From: Neisseria wadsworthii 9715
GTDB lineage: Bacteria; Pseudomonadota; Gammaproteobacteria; Burkholderiales; Neisseriaceae
Direction of reading: 5' to 3'
DNA length: 64,000 bases
Assembly: GCF_000227765.1 (NCBI RefSeq)
Contig: NZ_JH165159.1
Coordinates: 1,626,675 to 1,690,674, forward strand
Each line of letters begins with the position of its first letter. Positions within the stretch are counted from its first letter, which is position 1. Under the pieces are notes generated by a model, which saw only the letters and a list, made by a program, of their open reading frames with translations, did not search any database and was not told the DNA's origin. This document shows, piece after piece, positions 18,672-26,627 of the stretch. Made by a program: the position numbers and the translations under genes.

Positions 18672-19330
18672 CGCTTTCTCCATAATGTAGAATTCATCGT
18701 CAGCGGTAGGTTCAAATCTGCACCGATTTCTCCTACGGCCACTAGATACCATAACACTGGTAAAATCTTTGCCTGATTCCACTCATCTTGAAAAACAGCT
18801 GCAACTAGCTCTCTCGGAGTAGCTGTTTTAAGCTCTTTTAATTTTTGGTCAAGTAGTATCATATATGGCTCGTAATATTCATGCACAACGGCATTCCGCA
18901 TATAGGGCAGCAGAAATCGCACGTTTTGAAGATAGACTGTATGAATTTCAACTTCAGTGACCAGTTTGAACATCCAGCCCTTTTGTCGGCAAAATGCTCT
19001 TGCTGCTTTAAATTTTGGCTGCAATACTGACCAGTTTTTCCTCAAATCGCTTCGGTATTTGACTTCATAGAGAATTATCGTAACAGGTTGCCGACTAGGT
19101 TTGTAGTGCACCAAAACATCAGGTGTGTACATATGCTTTTTGCCGGAATCATCAAACCATTCGATAGAAACCGGTTGTACCTCGAAGCGGATTACATCGG
19201 GATAAAACTCCAATAAACTAAGGAAATCCCGTTCCAAAGAAGATTCATAAGCTGCGCAGCCTACAGACTTAGAATAGGCGGCCATTCCAGTGATATTACG
19301 GTAATTTTTAGGAATTTTTCTGACAGGCAT
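18668..19330 (-). CDS. tnsA: TnsA-type endonuclease
   Basis: A 220-residue restriction-like nuclease that cuts the 5' strands so the element moves by cut-and-paste and not by copying. It shows the fold's acidic residues: Glu in YESSLERDFLSLLEF (~32), Asp in MYTPDVLVHY (~73) and an Glu-x-Lys pair in LYEVKYRSDL (~90); Tn7 TnsA has Gln-x-Lys there. The C-terminus carries the TnsC/TnsB-contact type helical region. It is the first gene of the four-gene operon, nearest the right end, and has no strong ribosome site. Its pairing with short TniB and TniQ makes this a hybrid of Tn7 and Tn5053 layouts. Confidence 0.87.
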   Translation of the reverse strand: MPVRKIPKNYRNITGMAAYSKSVGCAAYESSLERDFLSLLEFYPDVIRFEVQPVSIEWFDDSGKKHMYTPDVLVHYKPSRQPVTIILYEVKYRSDLRKNWSVLQPKFKAARAFCRQKGWMFKLVTEVEIHTVYLQNVRFLLPYMRNAVVHEYYEPYMILLDQKLKELKTATPRELVAAVFQDEWNQAKILPVLWYLVAVGEIGADLNLPLTMNSTLWRKR

Positions 19331-19336
19331 GATAAT

Positions 19337-19451
19337 TCAGTCTCAAATATCGTTGTAATTTTGACTTAAGGATAAATTTTTAACCCGTTTAGCACTAAAT
19401 AATAATGTAGAAAATAAAGTTTTAGGTCGTTTGGGCACCATTTAATGATGG
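19337..19451 (-). promoter_or_regulatory. right-end transposase binding sites (three spaced 20-mers)
   Basis: Complement-strand copies of the left-end unit at 19337-19356, 19389-19408 and 19432-19451, matching the best left unit at about 13-15 of 20 positions. They are spaced, unlike the tandem left array. Such asymmetry lets Tn7-type transposases tell the ends apart. The innermost copy overlaps the region where the tnsA promoter should be, so TnsB may repress its own operon. Confidence 0.65.
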
Positions 19452-19459
19452 AATTTACA
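19435..19459 (-). repeat. right terminal inverted repeat
   Basis: Read inward on the minus strand it starts TGTAAATTCCATC and matches the left repeat at 19 of 25 positions. It ends in ACA on the plus strand. Confidence 0.88.
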
Positions 19460-19464
19460 AAAAT
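19460..19464. repeat. target-site duplication, right copy (AAAAT)
   Basis: Identical to 10158-10162. The bases that follow, GAAGCG then TAA at 19471-19473, are the displaced native last codons and stop of lipA. Confidence 0.9.
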
Positions 19465-19496
19465 GAAGCGTAAAAATGGCCTGGATAAATAAACAA

Positions 19497-19526
19497 TGCC
19501 TGTCTGAAAAATTAATCAGACAGACA
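19497..19526. terminator. imperfect inverted DUS pair (original lipA terminator)
   Basis: Exact TGCCTGTCTGAA (19497-19508) faces a copy with one change (TCAGACAGACA, ending 19526). It lies 23 bases after the displaced lipA stop, so it was presumably the lipA terminator before the transposon arrived. Confidence 0.75.
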
Positions 19527-19550
19527 TTATTTATTAAACTACGCTATCAC

Positions 19551-19579
19551 TTGTGTGAAAAATATAAAGTATGTATAAT
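19551..19579 (+). promoter_or_regulatory. promoter of the rpsF operon
   Basis: -35 TTGTGT (19551-19556), 17-base spacer, perfect -10 TATAAT (19574-19579), about 60 bases before the rpsF start. Confidence 0.75.
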
Positions 19580-19584
19580 CCCTA

Positions 19585-19647
19585 GGTTTTTAACCTTGCC
19601 TTTTGCTTTCGCATGGTAAAAGGCTGTTTAAACCGTAAGGAGATAAC
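19585..19647 (+). promoter_or_regulatory. probable S6:S18-binding leader of rpsF
   Basis: The leader folds into a hairpin: GCCTTTT pairs with AAAAGGC (about 19600-19630), extended by GGTTT with AAACC. A CCG triplet directly follows, next to the AAGGAG ribosome site (19637-19642). A hairpin with a CCG element in front of rpsF is the known S6:S18 autoregulatory motif. The fold was done by eye. Confidence 0.5.
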
Positions 19648-20034
19648 ATGCGTCATTATGAGATCGTGTTTATCGTTCACCCTGATCAAAGCGAGCAAGT
19701 TCCCGCTATGGTTGAACGCTACAAAGCACTTGTTACCGAAAACAGCGGTACTATCCACCGCTTGGAGGATTGGGGTCGCCGTCAACTGGCTTACCCGATT
19801 AACAAAATCCACAAAGCACATTATGTTTTGATGAACATCGAAACCACGCCTGAAGTGGTAGATGAATTGGAAACTGCTTTCCGTTTCAATGATGCAGTAT
19901 TGCGTCATCTGACCATCAAAACTAAAGCTGCAGTTACAGAAGCTTCTCCAATGATGAAAGACGAAAAATCAAAAAGTCTGCTGAGCGCGGAAGCTGCCCC
20001 TGCACCTGTTAAAGAAGAAGCTGCCGAAGCCTGA
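19648..20034 (+). CDS. rpsF: 30S ribosomal protein S6
   Basis: A 128-residue S6, starting [20 protein letters not shown] with the conserved [20 protein letters not shown] region near residue 42. S6 binds S18 and the central 16S domain. The C-terminus is a low-complexity acidic/alanine tail, as in other beta-proteobacteria. ATG 19648 has AAGGAG at the right distance. First gene of rpsF-priB-rpsR-rplI, with priB starting one base after its stop. Confidence 0.98.
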   Translation: MRHYEIVFIVHPDQSEQVPAMVERYKALVTENSGTIHRLEDWGRRQLAYPINKIHKAHYVLMNIETTPEVVDELETAFRFNDAVLRHLTIKTKAAVTEASPMMKDEKSKSLLSAEAAPAPVKEEAAEA

Positions 20035-20035
20035 T

Positions 20036-20332
20036 TTGGATAATCTATTCCAAATTACTGCCGAACTAACTCAAACCGAAGTACTTCGTTATACACCTGC
20101 AGGTATTCCTGTATTGGATGTCATGCTAAAACATGAGTCCTGGCAAGTAGAAAACGGACAAAAATGTTTGGTTAAGTTTGAATTACCCGCAAAGATTGTG
20201 GGTGAGCAGGCTAAGCAGTGGCAGTATCGTGAAAATACAATGGTTAAAGCGAGCGGCTTTTTAGCGCAGCGCAACCAACAGATATTTAAGCCGATACTGC
20301 GGATTCAAAATATTCAAGAATATAAAGGTTAA
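20036..20332 (+). CDS. priB: primosomal replication protein N (PriB), TTG start
   Basis: A 98-residue OB-fold single-stranded-DNA-binding protein that helps PriA restart replication. The RYTPAGIPVLDVMLKHESW core and the C-terminal LRIQNIQEYKG are typical of Neisseria PriB. The likely start is TTG 20036, one base after the rpsF stop; no ATG gives the full N-terminal strand. The rare start probably keeps PriB low within an operon of highly expressed ribosomal genes. Confidence 0.93.
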   Translation: MDNLFQITAELTQTEVLRYTPAGIPVLDVMLKHESWQVENGQKCLVKFELPAKIVGEQAKQWQYRENTMVKASGFLAQRNQQIFKPILRIQNIQEYKG

Positions 20333-20338
20333 ACGACA

Positions 20339-20569
20339 ATGGCTCGTCAATCATTTAAACGTAGAAAATTCTGCCGTTTTACGGCTGAAAAAATCCAAGA
20401 AGTGGATTACAAACAAGTTGATTTGCTGAAAGATTTCATTTCTGAAAACGGTAAAATCATTCCCGCACGCATCACCGGCACTAAAGCCCGTTACCAACGC
20501 CAATTGACTACCGCAATTAAACGTGCACGTTTCTTGGCATTGTTGCCTTACACCGATCAACACAAATAA
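20339..20569 (+). CDS. rpsR: 30S ribosomal protein S18
   Basis: A 76-residue basic protein with the S18 signature [20 protein letters not shown] and [20 protein letters not shown]. It pairs with S6 on the 30S platform. It starts 6 bases after priB and precedes rplI by 17 bases. Cys 12 is kept, but there is no four-cysteine zinc motif, so it is the zinc-free form. Confidence 0.97.
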   Translation: MARQSFKRRKFCRFTAEKIQEVDYKQVDLLKDFISENGKIIPARITGTKARYQRQLTTAIKRARFLALLPYTDQHK

Positions 20570-20586
20570 TTTGGGAGAATCAGATT

Positions 20587-21039
20587 ATGCAAATTATCCT
20601 GTTAGAAAAAATCGGTGGTTTGGGCAATTTGGGCGATGTGGTAACCGTTAAAAACGGTTATGCCCGTAACTTTTTGATTCCCCAAGCCAAAGCGAAGCGC
20701 GCTACTGCTGAAAACTTGAAAGAGTTTGAAGAACGTCGCGCTGAGTTGGAAGCCAAACAAGCTGCGATCTTGGCCGATGCAAAAGAGCGTCAGTCTAAAT
20801 TGGATGGCCAAACCGTTACTGTTGCTCAAAAAGCCGGTGTTGATGGCCGTTTATTTGGTTCTGTTACTAATGCTGATATTGCGGAAGCTATTAAAGCTGC
20901 CGGTATTGAAGTAGTTAAATCGAATGTACGCTTGCCTGACGGCCCATTTAAAGCGATAGGCGAATACGAAGTAGAAGTTGCTTTGCATTCGGATGCTGTT
21001 GCTAAAATTACAGTGGCTGTTGTAGCTGCCGCTCAATAA
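20587..21039 (+). CDS. rplI: 50S ribosomal protein L9
   Basis: A 150-residue L9: N-terminal domain [19 protein letters not shown] with the [13 protein letters not shown] motif, a long connecting helix rich in Glu, Lys and Ala, and a C-terminal rRNA-binding domain. It links domains of the 50S subunit. Last gene of the operon, with GGGAG upstream and a strong terminator downstream. Confidence 0.98.
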   Translation: MQIILLEKIGGLGNLGDVVTVKNGYARNFLIPQAKAKRATAENLKEFEERRAELEAKQAAILADAKERQSKLDGQTVTVAQKAGVDGRLFGSVTNADIAEAIKAAGIEVVKSNVRLPDGPFKAIGEYEVEVALHSDAVAKITVAVVAAAQ

Positions 21040-21067
21040 GGGCTTGAATAATTAGTTTTATCAGCGA

Positions 21068-21106
21068 AACCCTTTAAAGTCGGATAAGACTTTAAAGGGT
21101 TTTTTA
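21068..21106 (+). terminator. intrinsic terminator of the rpsF operon
   Basis: A perfect 14-bp stem (21068-21081 with 21088-21101), loop GGATAA, followed by a T tract. The strongest hairpin terminator in the window that is not made from DUS. Confidence 0.9.
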
Positions 21107-21132
21107 TTAAAAAATAAGCAATATGCTCTAGC

Positions 21133-21260
21133 TATAGTTAATCAACTTAAAAATAGTACACTTATCATACGCGGGCTTGCTCCGAGCATCTTGGGTTTTA
21201 GTAAGGTTGGGTGATATAGTTAATCAACTTAACTTTTACTACGGTGTTATTGCGTCTCAG
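21133..21260. repeat. Correia-like repeat remnant with two direct ends
   Basis: TATAGTTAATCAA occurs at 21133-21145 and again at 21215-21227, in the same direction. The second copy continues CTTAACTTTTACTACGGTG, resembling the start of Neisseria Correia elements (TATAGTGGATTAA...). Between them, 21165-21200 resembles the CATACTCGGGCTTG unit of the element at 42796-42991. No coding sequence is seen between rplI and the adaptor gene (21040-21500). Confidence 0.6.
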
Positions 21261-21297
21261 CAGAAATAAAGTTTATTTGCGATAGGAATAATAGAAA

Positions 21298-21331
21298 TGC
21301 CTGTCTGAAAAAGTTGTTTTTTAGACAGGCA
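21298..21331. terminator. imperfect inverted DUS pair
   Basis: Exact TGCCTGTCTGAA (21298-21309) faces a copy lacking one base of its complement (TTAGACAGGCA, ending 21331). It is about 170 bases beyond the adaptor gene stop. Confidence 0.7.
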
Positions 21332-21500
21332 TTATGTTGTGTCGGTTTTATGTAAGAATTCCATAATTTCATAACTATGGAAAAACCAAAGGATAGCAAC
21401 TGGGCAGGTCGGGTTTTAGGTTCGTATTTTTAGCGTGCTTGGATTGAATGCCGACTAAATCTCGCCTACTCTGTTAATGCCGCATTTCCTATAGTAAAGC

Positions 21501-22499
21501 TTATTTCGGTTCTGCAGATACCAACACGCTCATCCCCGGGCGGATATTGTCTAACGGCTGTATGGGGCGGGCTTTGATTTCGAAAGTGCGCATATCAAAG
21601 CCGTCGTTGTTGCGGGTAGCGCGCCAGGTGGCGTAGTCGGCGAGGACTTTGCTGGCAAACACCTTAAAACGTACGGGTTTCTCACCCAGAGCGGGAATCG
21701 TGCCTTCGAATTCTTTATTCAAACCGAAAGCTTCTAAATAATCTTCACGCACGTTCAATACTACCCACTGGTCTTTTAAATCCACCAGTGTAACCAAAGG
21801 CACGCCTTGCGGTACAACGGCGCCTTCTTCCACCATTACGTCGGCCACTTGGCCTTTAATCGGGCTTTTCAGGTTGGCTTCGGCTTGTGCGACTTCGGCT
21901 TCTTCCACTTTGGCGGCAACTTGTTTGGCTTGGGCTTCGGCTGCTTCTTTGTCTTCAGTACGTGCGCCGGTTTTTGCCATGTCGTATTGTGCTTTAGCAG
22001 CAGCGGCCTGCTCACGGCTGGCGATGTAGTTGGTGTAGGCTTCGTCACGTTTCTGGCGCGACATCAGGCCTTCGTTGGCTAAGTTTTGTACGCGGCGGTA
22101 AGAGGTTTCGGCGAGTTCGGCGGCGGCTTGTGCACGTTTCCATGCGGCGTGTGCCATTTCGATTTCCTGCGGGCGTGCTCCGTGCTCGGCTTTGCGTGCC
22201 ACTGCATCGGCAGCATCTTGTGCGGCTTTGGCTTGTTTGATTTTGGCGGTAATCTCGGGGCTGTCCATTTCAATCAGTTGTGTGCCGGCTTCGATGTTTT
22301 CGCCTTCTTTCACTAAAATTTTGCTGATACGGCCGGGTACTTTGGCGGCAATATCGGTTTCTTGTGCATCCATCTGACCTTGCAATACTACAGGGTCGGG
22401 CTTGGCAGCCAACCATACGCCATAGGCAATCACGCACACTAAAATCAACAATACGATAATCAGAGCGGTGGAGCGGGTTTTGTTTTCACTTTTTGTCAT
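21501..22499 (-). CDS. HlyD/YbhG-type periplasmic efflux adaptor
   Basis: The 332-residue membrane fusion protein has one N-terminal transmembrane anchor (STALIIVLLILVCVIAYG, residues ~10-28), a lipoyl-type half (VLQGQMDAQETDIAAKVPG, KVPGRISKILVKEGENIEAG), a long alanine-rich coiled coil (~80-200) and a beta-barrel with the partner lipoyl half (SPIKGQVADVMVEEGAVV). It should bridge an inner-membrane exporter to the outer-membrane channel encoded just upstream. No ABC or MFS pump gene is next to it; after its stop there are only repeats. The substrate is unknown. Confidence 0.88.
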   Translation of the reverse strand: MTKSENKTRSTALIIVLLILVCVIAYGVWLAAKPDPVVLQGQMDAQETDIAAKVPGRISKILVKEGENIEAGTQLIEMDSPEITAKIKQAKAAQDAADAVARKAEHGARPQEIEMAHAAWKRAQAAAELAETSYRRVQNLANEGLMSRQKRDEAYTNYIASREQAAAAKAQYDMAKTGARTEDKEAAEAQAKQVAAKVEEAEVAQAEANLKSPIKGQVADVMVEEGAVVPQGVPLVTLVDLKDQWVVLNVREDYLEAFGLNKEFEGTIPALGEKPVRFKVFASKVLADYATWRATRNNDGFDMRTFEIKARPIQPLDNIRPGMSVLVSAEPK

Positions 22500-22515
22500 G
22501 GTTTATCTTTCTTTT

Positions 22516-22552
22516 TTCAGACAGGCATGGGTAGAGGCAATGCCTGTCTGAA
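22516..22552. repeat. outward-facing DUS pair between efflux genes
   Basis: TTCAGACAGGCA (22516-22527) and TGCCTGTCTGAA (22541-22552) in the 61-base gap between the channel and adaptor genes. They can pair through a 13-base loop and might attenuate transcription into the adaptor gene. Confidence 0.8.
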
Positions 22553-22560
22553 AGCATGCT

Positions 22561-24072
22561 TTATTTCGTCACTCGGTTTTTCATCAATAATTTTACATCG
22601 GCTTTGCGTTCATAATCTGTCAGCCTTTCGGGCACGCCGCTGCTTTCGAGGAGTTTGGCCAAAGATTGTACATAATCATTGGCGGCTTTGGCGCGTTCGG
22701 TTTCGGCTTTGGCGAACTCGGTTTCGGCTTTCATTAAGTCGGCCACGGTATTCACGCCTTCGCGCAGCCCTGCTTGTTTCAGGCGGAGCACTTCTTTGGC
22801 AAGGTTGACGTTACTGCCGCGGCGGATGTAGTCGGTGCGTGCGTTTTCAACGCTGCGCCAGTTTTTCTCTACCAGCAGCATTATGTTTTCGCGGAGTTCT
22901 TCATCGCTTTGTTCGGCCTGAATGATTTGCTGGGCAGAGGCGTGATTCATTGCACGTCGGTCAATTTGGCTGTATAGCGTCCAGCTCATATTTACACCGG
23001 CGACCCAGCTGCCTTTTTCGCGGGTCTGATAGGCACCAAACAAATTGACGTTGGGCATATAGCGCGCTTGCCCTGCTTTATGCATGGCTTCGGCCTGATG
23101 CTTTTTGGCGTTGACTTTTTTAAAGCCCGGATGGTTTGCCAAAGCTAAATCTTGAAAGTATTCAACCGGTTCGATCGGTTTGGTAAGAATAAAAATCGGG
23201 GTGGTTTGTTTGACTGGAGTATTGCGCTTGAGCAGACGGCGCAGGGCGGTTTCGGCGAGTATGGCATCGTTATGTGCTTTTTCTGCCTCGCGTTTGGCGT
23301 TTTCAAACGTAGTTTGCGCTTCCAAGCGTTCAACTTTGGAGATCAAGCCTTCTTCCAAAGCGCGTTTGGCGGTGTAATCGTAGCGGGAAATGGTGCGTAC
23401 AGATTGATCGTGCAAGCCGGCGGCCATGCGTGCGAGCTGGGTGCCGAAATAGCGCTCAACCAGTGTGCTGTTTAATTCGTTGGCGGTAAGCAAGGTATCC
23501 GCTCCGGCCTCTTCGACCTGGGCTTTCAACAGGTTTTTAACTGCTTTTGTGGTGCCGCCGTTGTACACCGGCCAAATGGCAATCAACGAGGCATTGCTGG
23601 TGCTGCCGCGCTGATCGTAAACGATTTCATCGGGTATGCCCGAAGAAATGCGGTTGGCTGTGTTGCTCAGTAAAGATGAAATAGAAGGGTCGATACCGCT
23701 TAAGGTTGCGCTGTTGCTGCCTCGGTCTAAGACATGTTGCTTGATATCGTCCACATCGACATCGCCGCGAACACGGTATTTGGAGGCGGATGCGTCCAGC
23801 ACCAGGCTGGGGCCGCCCAATCCTTTTGCTGCATCGCTTTGCAGCTGTCGGGCGGACTCAAACGCTTGAGCAGCGGCAAGCTTGGGGGATTGCTGCATCA
23901 ATTCTGATCGAGCTTCTTGAAAACTTAAGGCGTTTGAGCCGGTATGTTCTGCATTTTCCTGCTCTGTATGTGGGATAACGGGTAGCTCTTGCGCTAGTGG
24001 GGAAGCGGCTGCACTGAGGGGAAAGGTCACAAGAAAAGGCAGATAAATTATAGATAAAGCGGTTTTTCTCAT
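22561..24072 (-). CDS. TolC-family outer-membrane efflux channel
   Basis: A 503-residue protein with a signal peptide (MRKTALSIIYLPFLVTFPLS, cleavage likely after the following AAA) and two repeats of the long-helix/beta-strand OEP fold. Each repeat has Ala/Glu-rich coiled-coil stretches, for example SKVERLEAQTTFENAKREAE (~245) and ADLMKAETEFAKAETERAKA (~445). Together with the adaptor after it, the protein should form a channel across the outer membrane. The gene comes first, then the adaptor after a 61-base DUS-containing gap. Confidence 0.9.
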   Translation of the reverse strand: MRKTALSIIYLPFLVTFPLSAAASPLAQELPVIPHTEQENAEHTGSNALSFQEARSELMQQSPKLAAAQAFESARQLQSDAAKGLGGPSLVLDASASKYRVRGDVDVDDIKQHVLDRGSNSATLSGIDPSISSLLSNTANRISSGIPDEIVYDQRGSTSNASLIAIWPVYNGGTTKAVKNLLKAQVEEAGADTLLTANELNSTLVERYFGTQLARMAAGLHDQSVRTISRYDYTAKRALEEGLISKVERLEAQTTFENAKREAEKAHNDAILAETALRRLLKRNTPVKQTTPIFILTKPIEPVEYFQDLALANHPGFKKVNAKKHQAEAMHKAGQARYMPNVNLFGAYQTREKGSWVAGVNMSWTLYSQIDRRAMNHASAQQIIQAEQSDEELRENIMLLVEKNWRSVENARTDYIRRGSNVNLAKEVLRLKQAGLREGVNTVADLMKAETEFAKAETERAKAANDYVQSLAKLLESSGVPERLTDYERKADVKLLMKNRVTK

Positions 24073-24142
24073 GGTAGGTGGTTTGCTGCCGGAATGCAGC
24101 GAGGTTTGTTAGTGTTAAATAAAATGTATTCTACACAATCTT

Positions 24143-24154
24143 TTCAGACAGGCA
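24143..24154 (-). repeat. single DUS, TG dialect
   Basis: TTCAGACAGGCA directly after the stop of the META lipoprotein gene and before the TolC gene, unpaired. Confidence 0.85.
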
Positions 24155-24160
24155 TCAATC

Positions 24161-24592
24161 CTAATCTTCTGTAATGAAGCGCATGGACTTGCCTTCAGGG
24201 CTATTTAAAATTAATTCGTGCCCTTGAACGATGTAGCTATTGATGCTGTTAAGTTTACTCAGAAAGGTTTGCTCCAGCTTCATGGTTTCCGCACAATACA
24301 TGCGGGTGGCGACCACGCTGCTGAAGCTTATTTGGCCGGCATTCATTTTCTCGGCGCTGAACATTAATTGGTTACAGCCCATATAGGCATGTATTTTAGG
24401 TAGTTTTGTCCAATCCATTGTGGCTTTGGCGTTAATCAGTTGGTCGCGGCTGAAGCCTTCCATTTCGATAAGTTTCCAAATGCGTTTAACGTGTGTGCTG
24501 TCATGTGGGGGAACAGCGCTGCCGGATTGTTGTGGTGTGACGGTACAGGCCGCAAGCAATAGTAGAGCTGATGCGATGAAAGGCAGTTTCAT
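24161..24592 (-). CDS. META-domain (HslJ-like) lipoprotein
   Basis: A 143-residue lipoprotein: signal peptide with lipobox LAAC (Cys 16), a short linker, then a META/HslJ-like domain. Recognisable pieces are the WKLIEMEGF opening (E. coli HslJ has a similar W.L....G start), YMGCNQLMFSA and RMYCAETMKLEQTFLSKLN. In HslJ and related proteins the domain is linked to heat-shock or antibiotic tolerance; the biochemical role is unclear. It stands alone on the minus strand between the TolC gene and pyrG. The gap to pyrG contains a DUS hairpin and a repeat fragment. Confidence 0.75.
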   Translation of the reverse strand: MKLPFIASALLLLAACTVTPQQSGSAVPPHDSTHVKRIWKLIEMEGFSRDQLINAKATMDWTKLPKIHAYMGCNQLMFSAEKMNAGQISFSSVVATRMYCAETMKLEQTFLSKLNSINSYIVQGHELILNSPEGKSMRFITED

Positions 24593-24682
24593 TGTCCGAT
24601 CCTATCTTATGCTGGAGAAACTAAGCAAGAGTGATTGTACACGGATTCTTTGTGGGGTTGGTTGATTCGAGGCGTTGAAAAA

Positions 24683-24715
24683 TGCCTGTCTGAAAACCAC
24701 TTTTTCAGACAGGCA
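24683..24715. terminator. inverted DUS pair between META gene and pyrG
   Basis: TGCCTGTCTGAA (24683-24694) faces TTCAGACAGGCA (24704-24715). Neither flanking gene ends here (they are divergent), so its job as a terminator is uncertain. Confidence 0.8.
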
Positions 24716-24738
24716 TGATCATTATTCAAACTTTTACC

Positions 24739-24765
24739 GTCATACTCAGGCTTGGCCCGCGTATT
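24739..24765 (+). repeat. fragment of the CATACTCGGGCTTG repeat family
   Basis: The unit CGTCATACTCAGGCTTGGCC resembles the arm at 42883-42908 and the segment at 21165-21190. No second arm is present. The rest of the gap up to pyrG has no further feature except the promoter. Confidence 0.5.
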
Positions 24766-24869
24766 CCCTCAATTCCAAATCCATACACGAACAAGAAAAA
24801 ATAGCTGCCTACACAGTTACTGTTTTTTAGTTATTTCACTTATAAACCACCTCCCCAAACCCACCGTAA

Positions 24870-26558
<1,689 letters not shown>

Positions 26559-26576
26559 TACCGTGTAAAAAGAAAA

Positions 26577-26610
26577 TGCCTGTCTGAAAAATCACTTTCT
26601 CAGACAGGCA
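26577..26610. terminator. inverted DUS pair after pyrG
   Basis: TGCCTGTCTGAA (26577-26588) faces CTCAGACAGGCA (26599-26610, one change). Shared terminator between pyrG and the convergent receptor pseudogene. Confidence 0.85.
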
Positions 26611-26627
26611 TTTGTTATCAGCATTCC

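Larger units (their letters stand above)
10163..19459. mobile_element. complete Tn7-like transposon, 9,297 bp, inserted in lipA
   Basis: The left end begins TGTGAATTC and the right end, read inward, begins TGTAAATTC; the outer 25 bases of both ends match at 19 positions. Both ends are flanked by AAAAT. Inside are tnsA, tnsB, a tniB-type tnsC and a short tniQ (minus strand, next to the right end) plus a tnsE-like gene and two cargo genes (plus strand, from the left end). Each end carries three copies of a ~20-bp motif expected to bind TnsB. All transposition genes appear intact, so the element may be active. No Cas gene or CRISPR array is present, so it is not a CRISPR-guided transposon. Compared with Tn7, the tnsA-side end points away from the body of the target gene. 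Confidence 0.93.

Noticed and set aside
18672-18782. Longer N-terminus of TnsB starting at 18782
   Set aside because: It would overlap tnsA by over 100 bases; ATG 18671 has a ribosome site and an ATGA overlap with the tnsA stop.
10163-19459. A CRISPR-associated (CAST) transposon
   Set aside because: No Cas6/7/8 or Cas12k gene and no repeat array lie between the ends.
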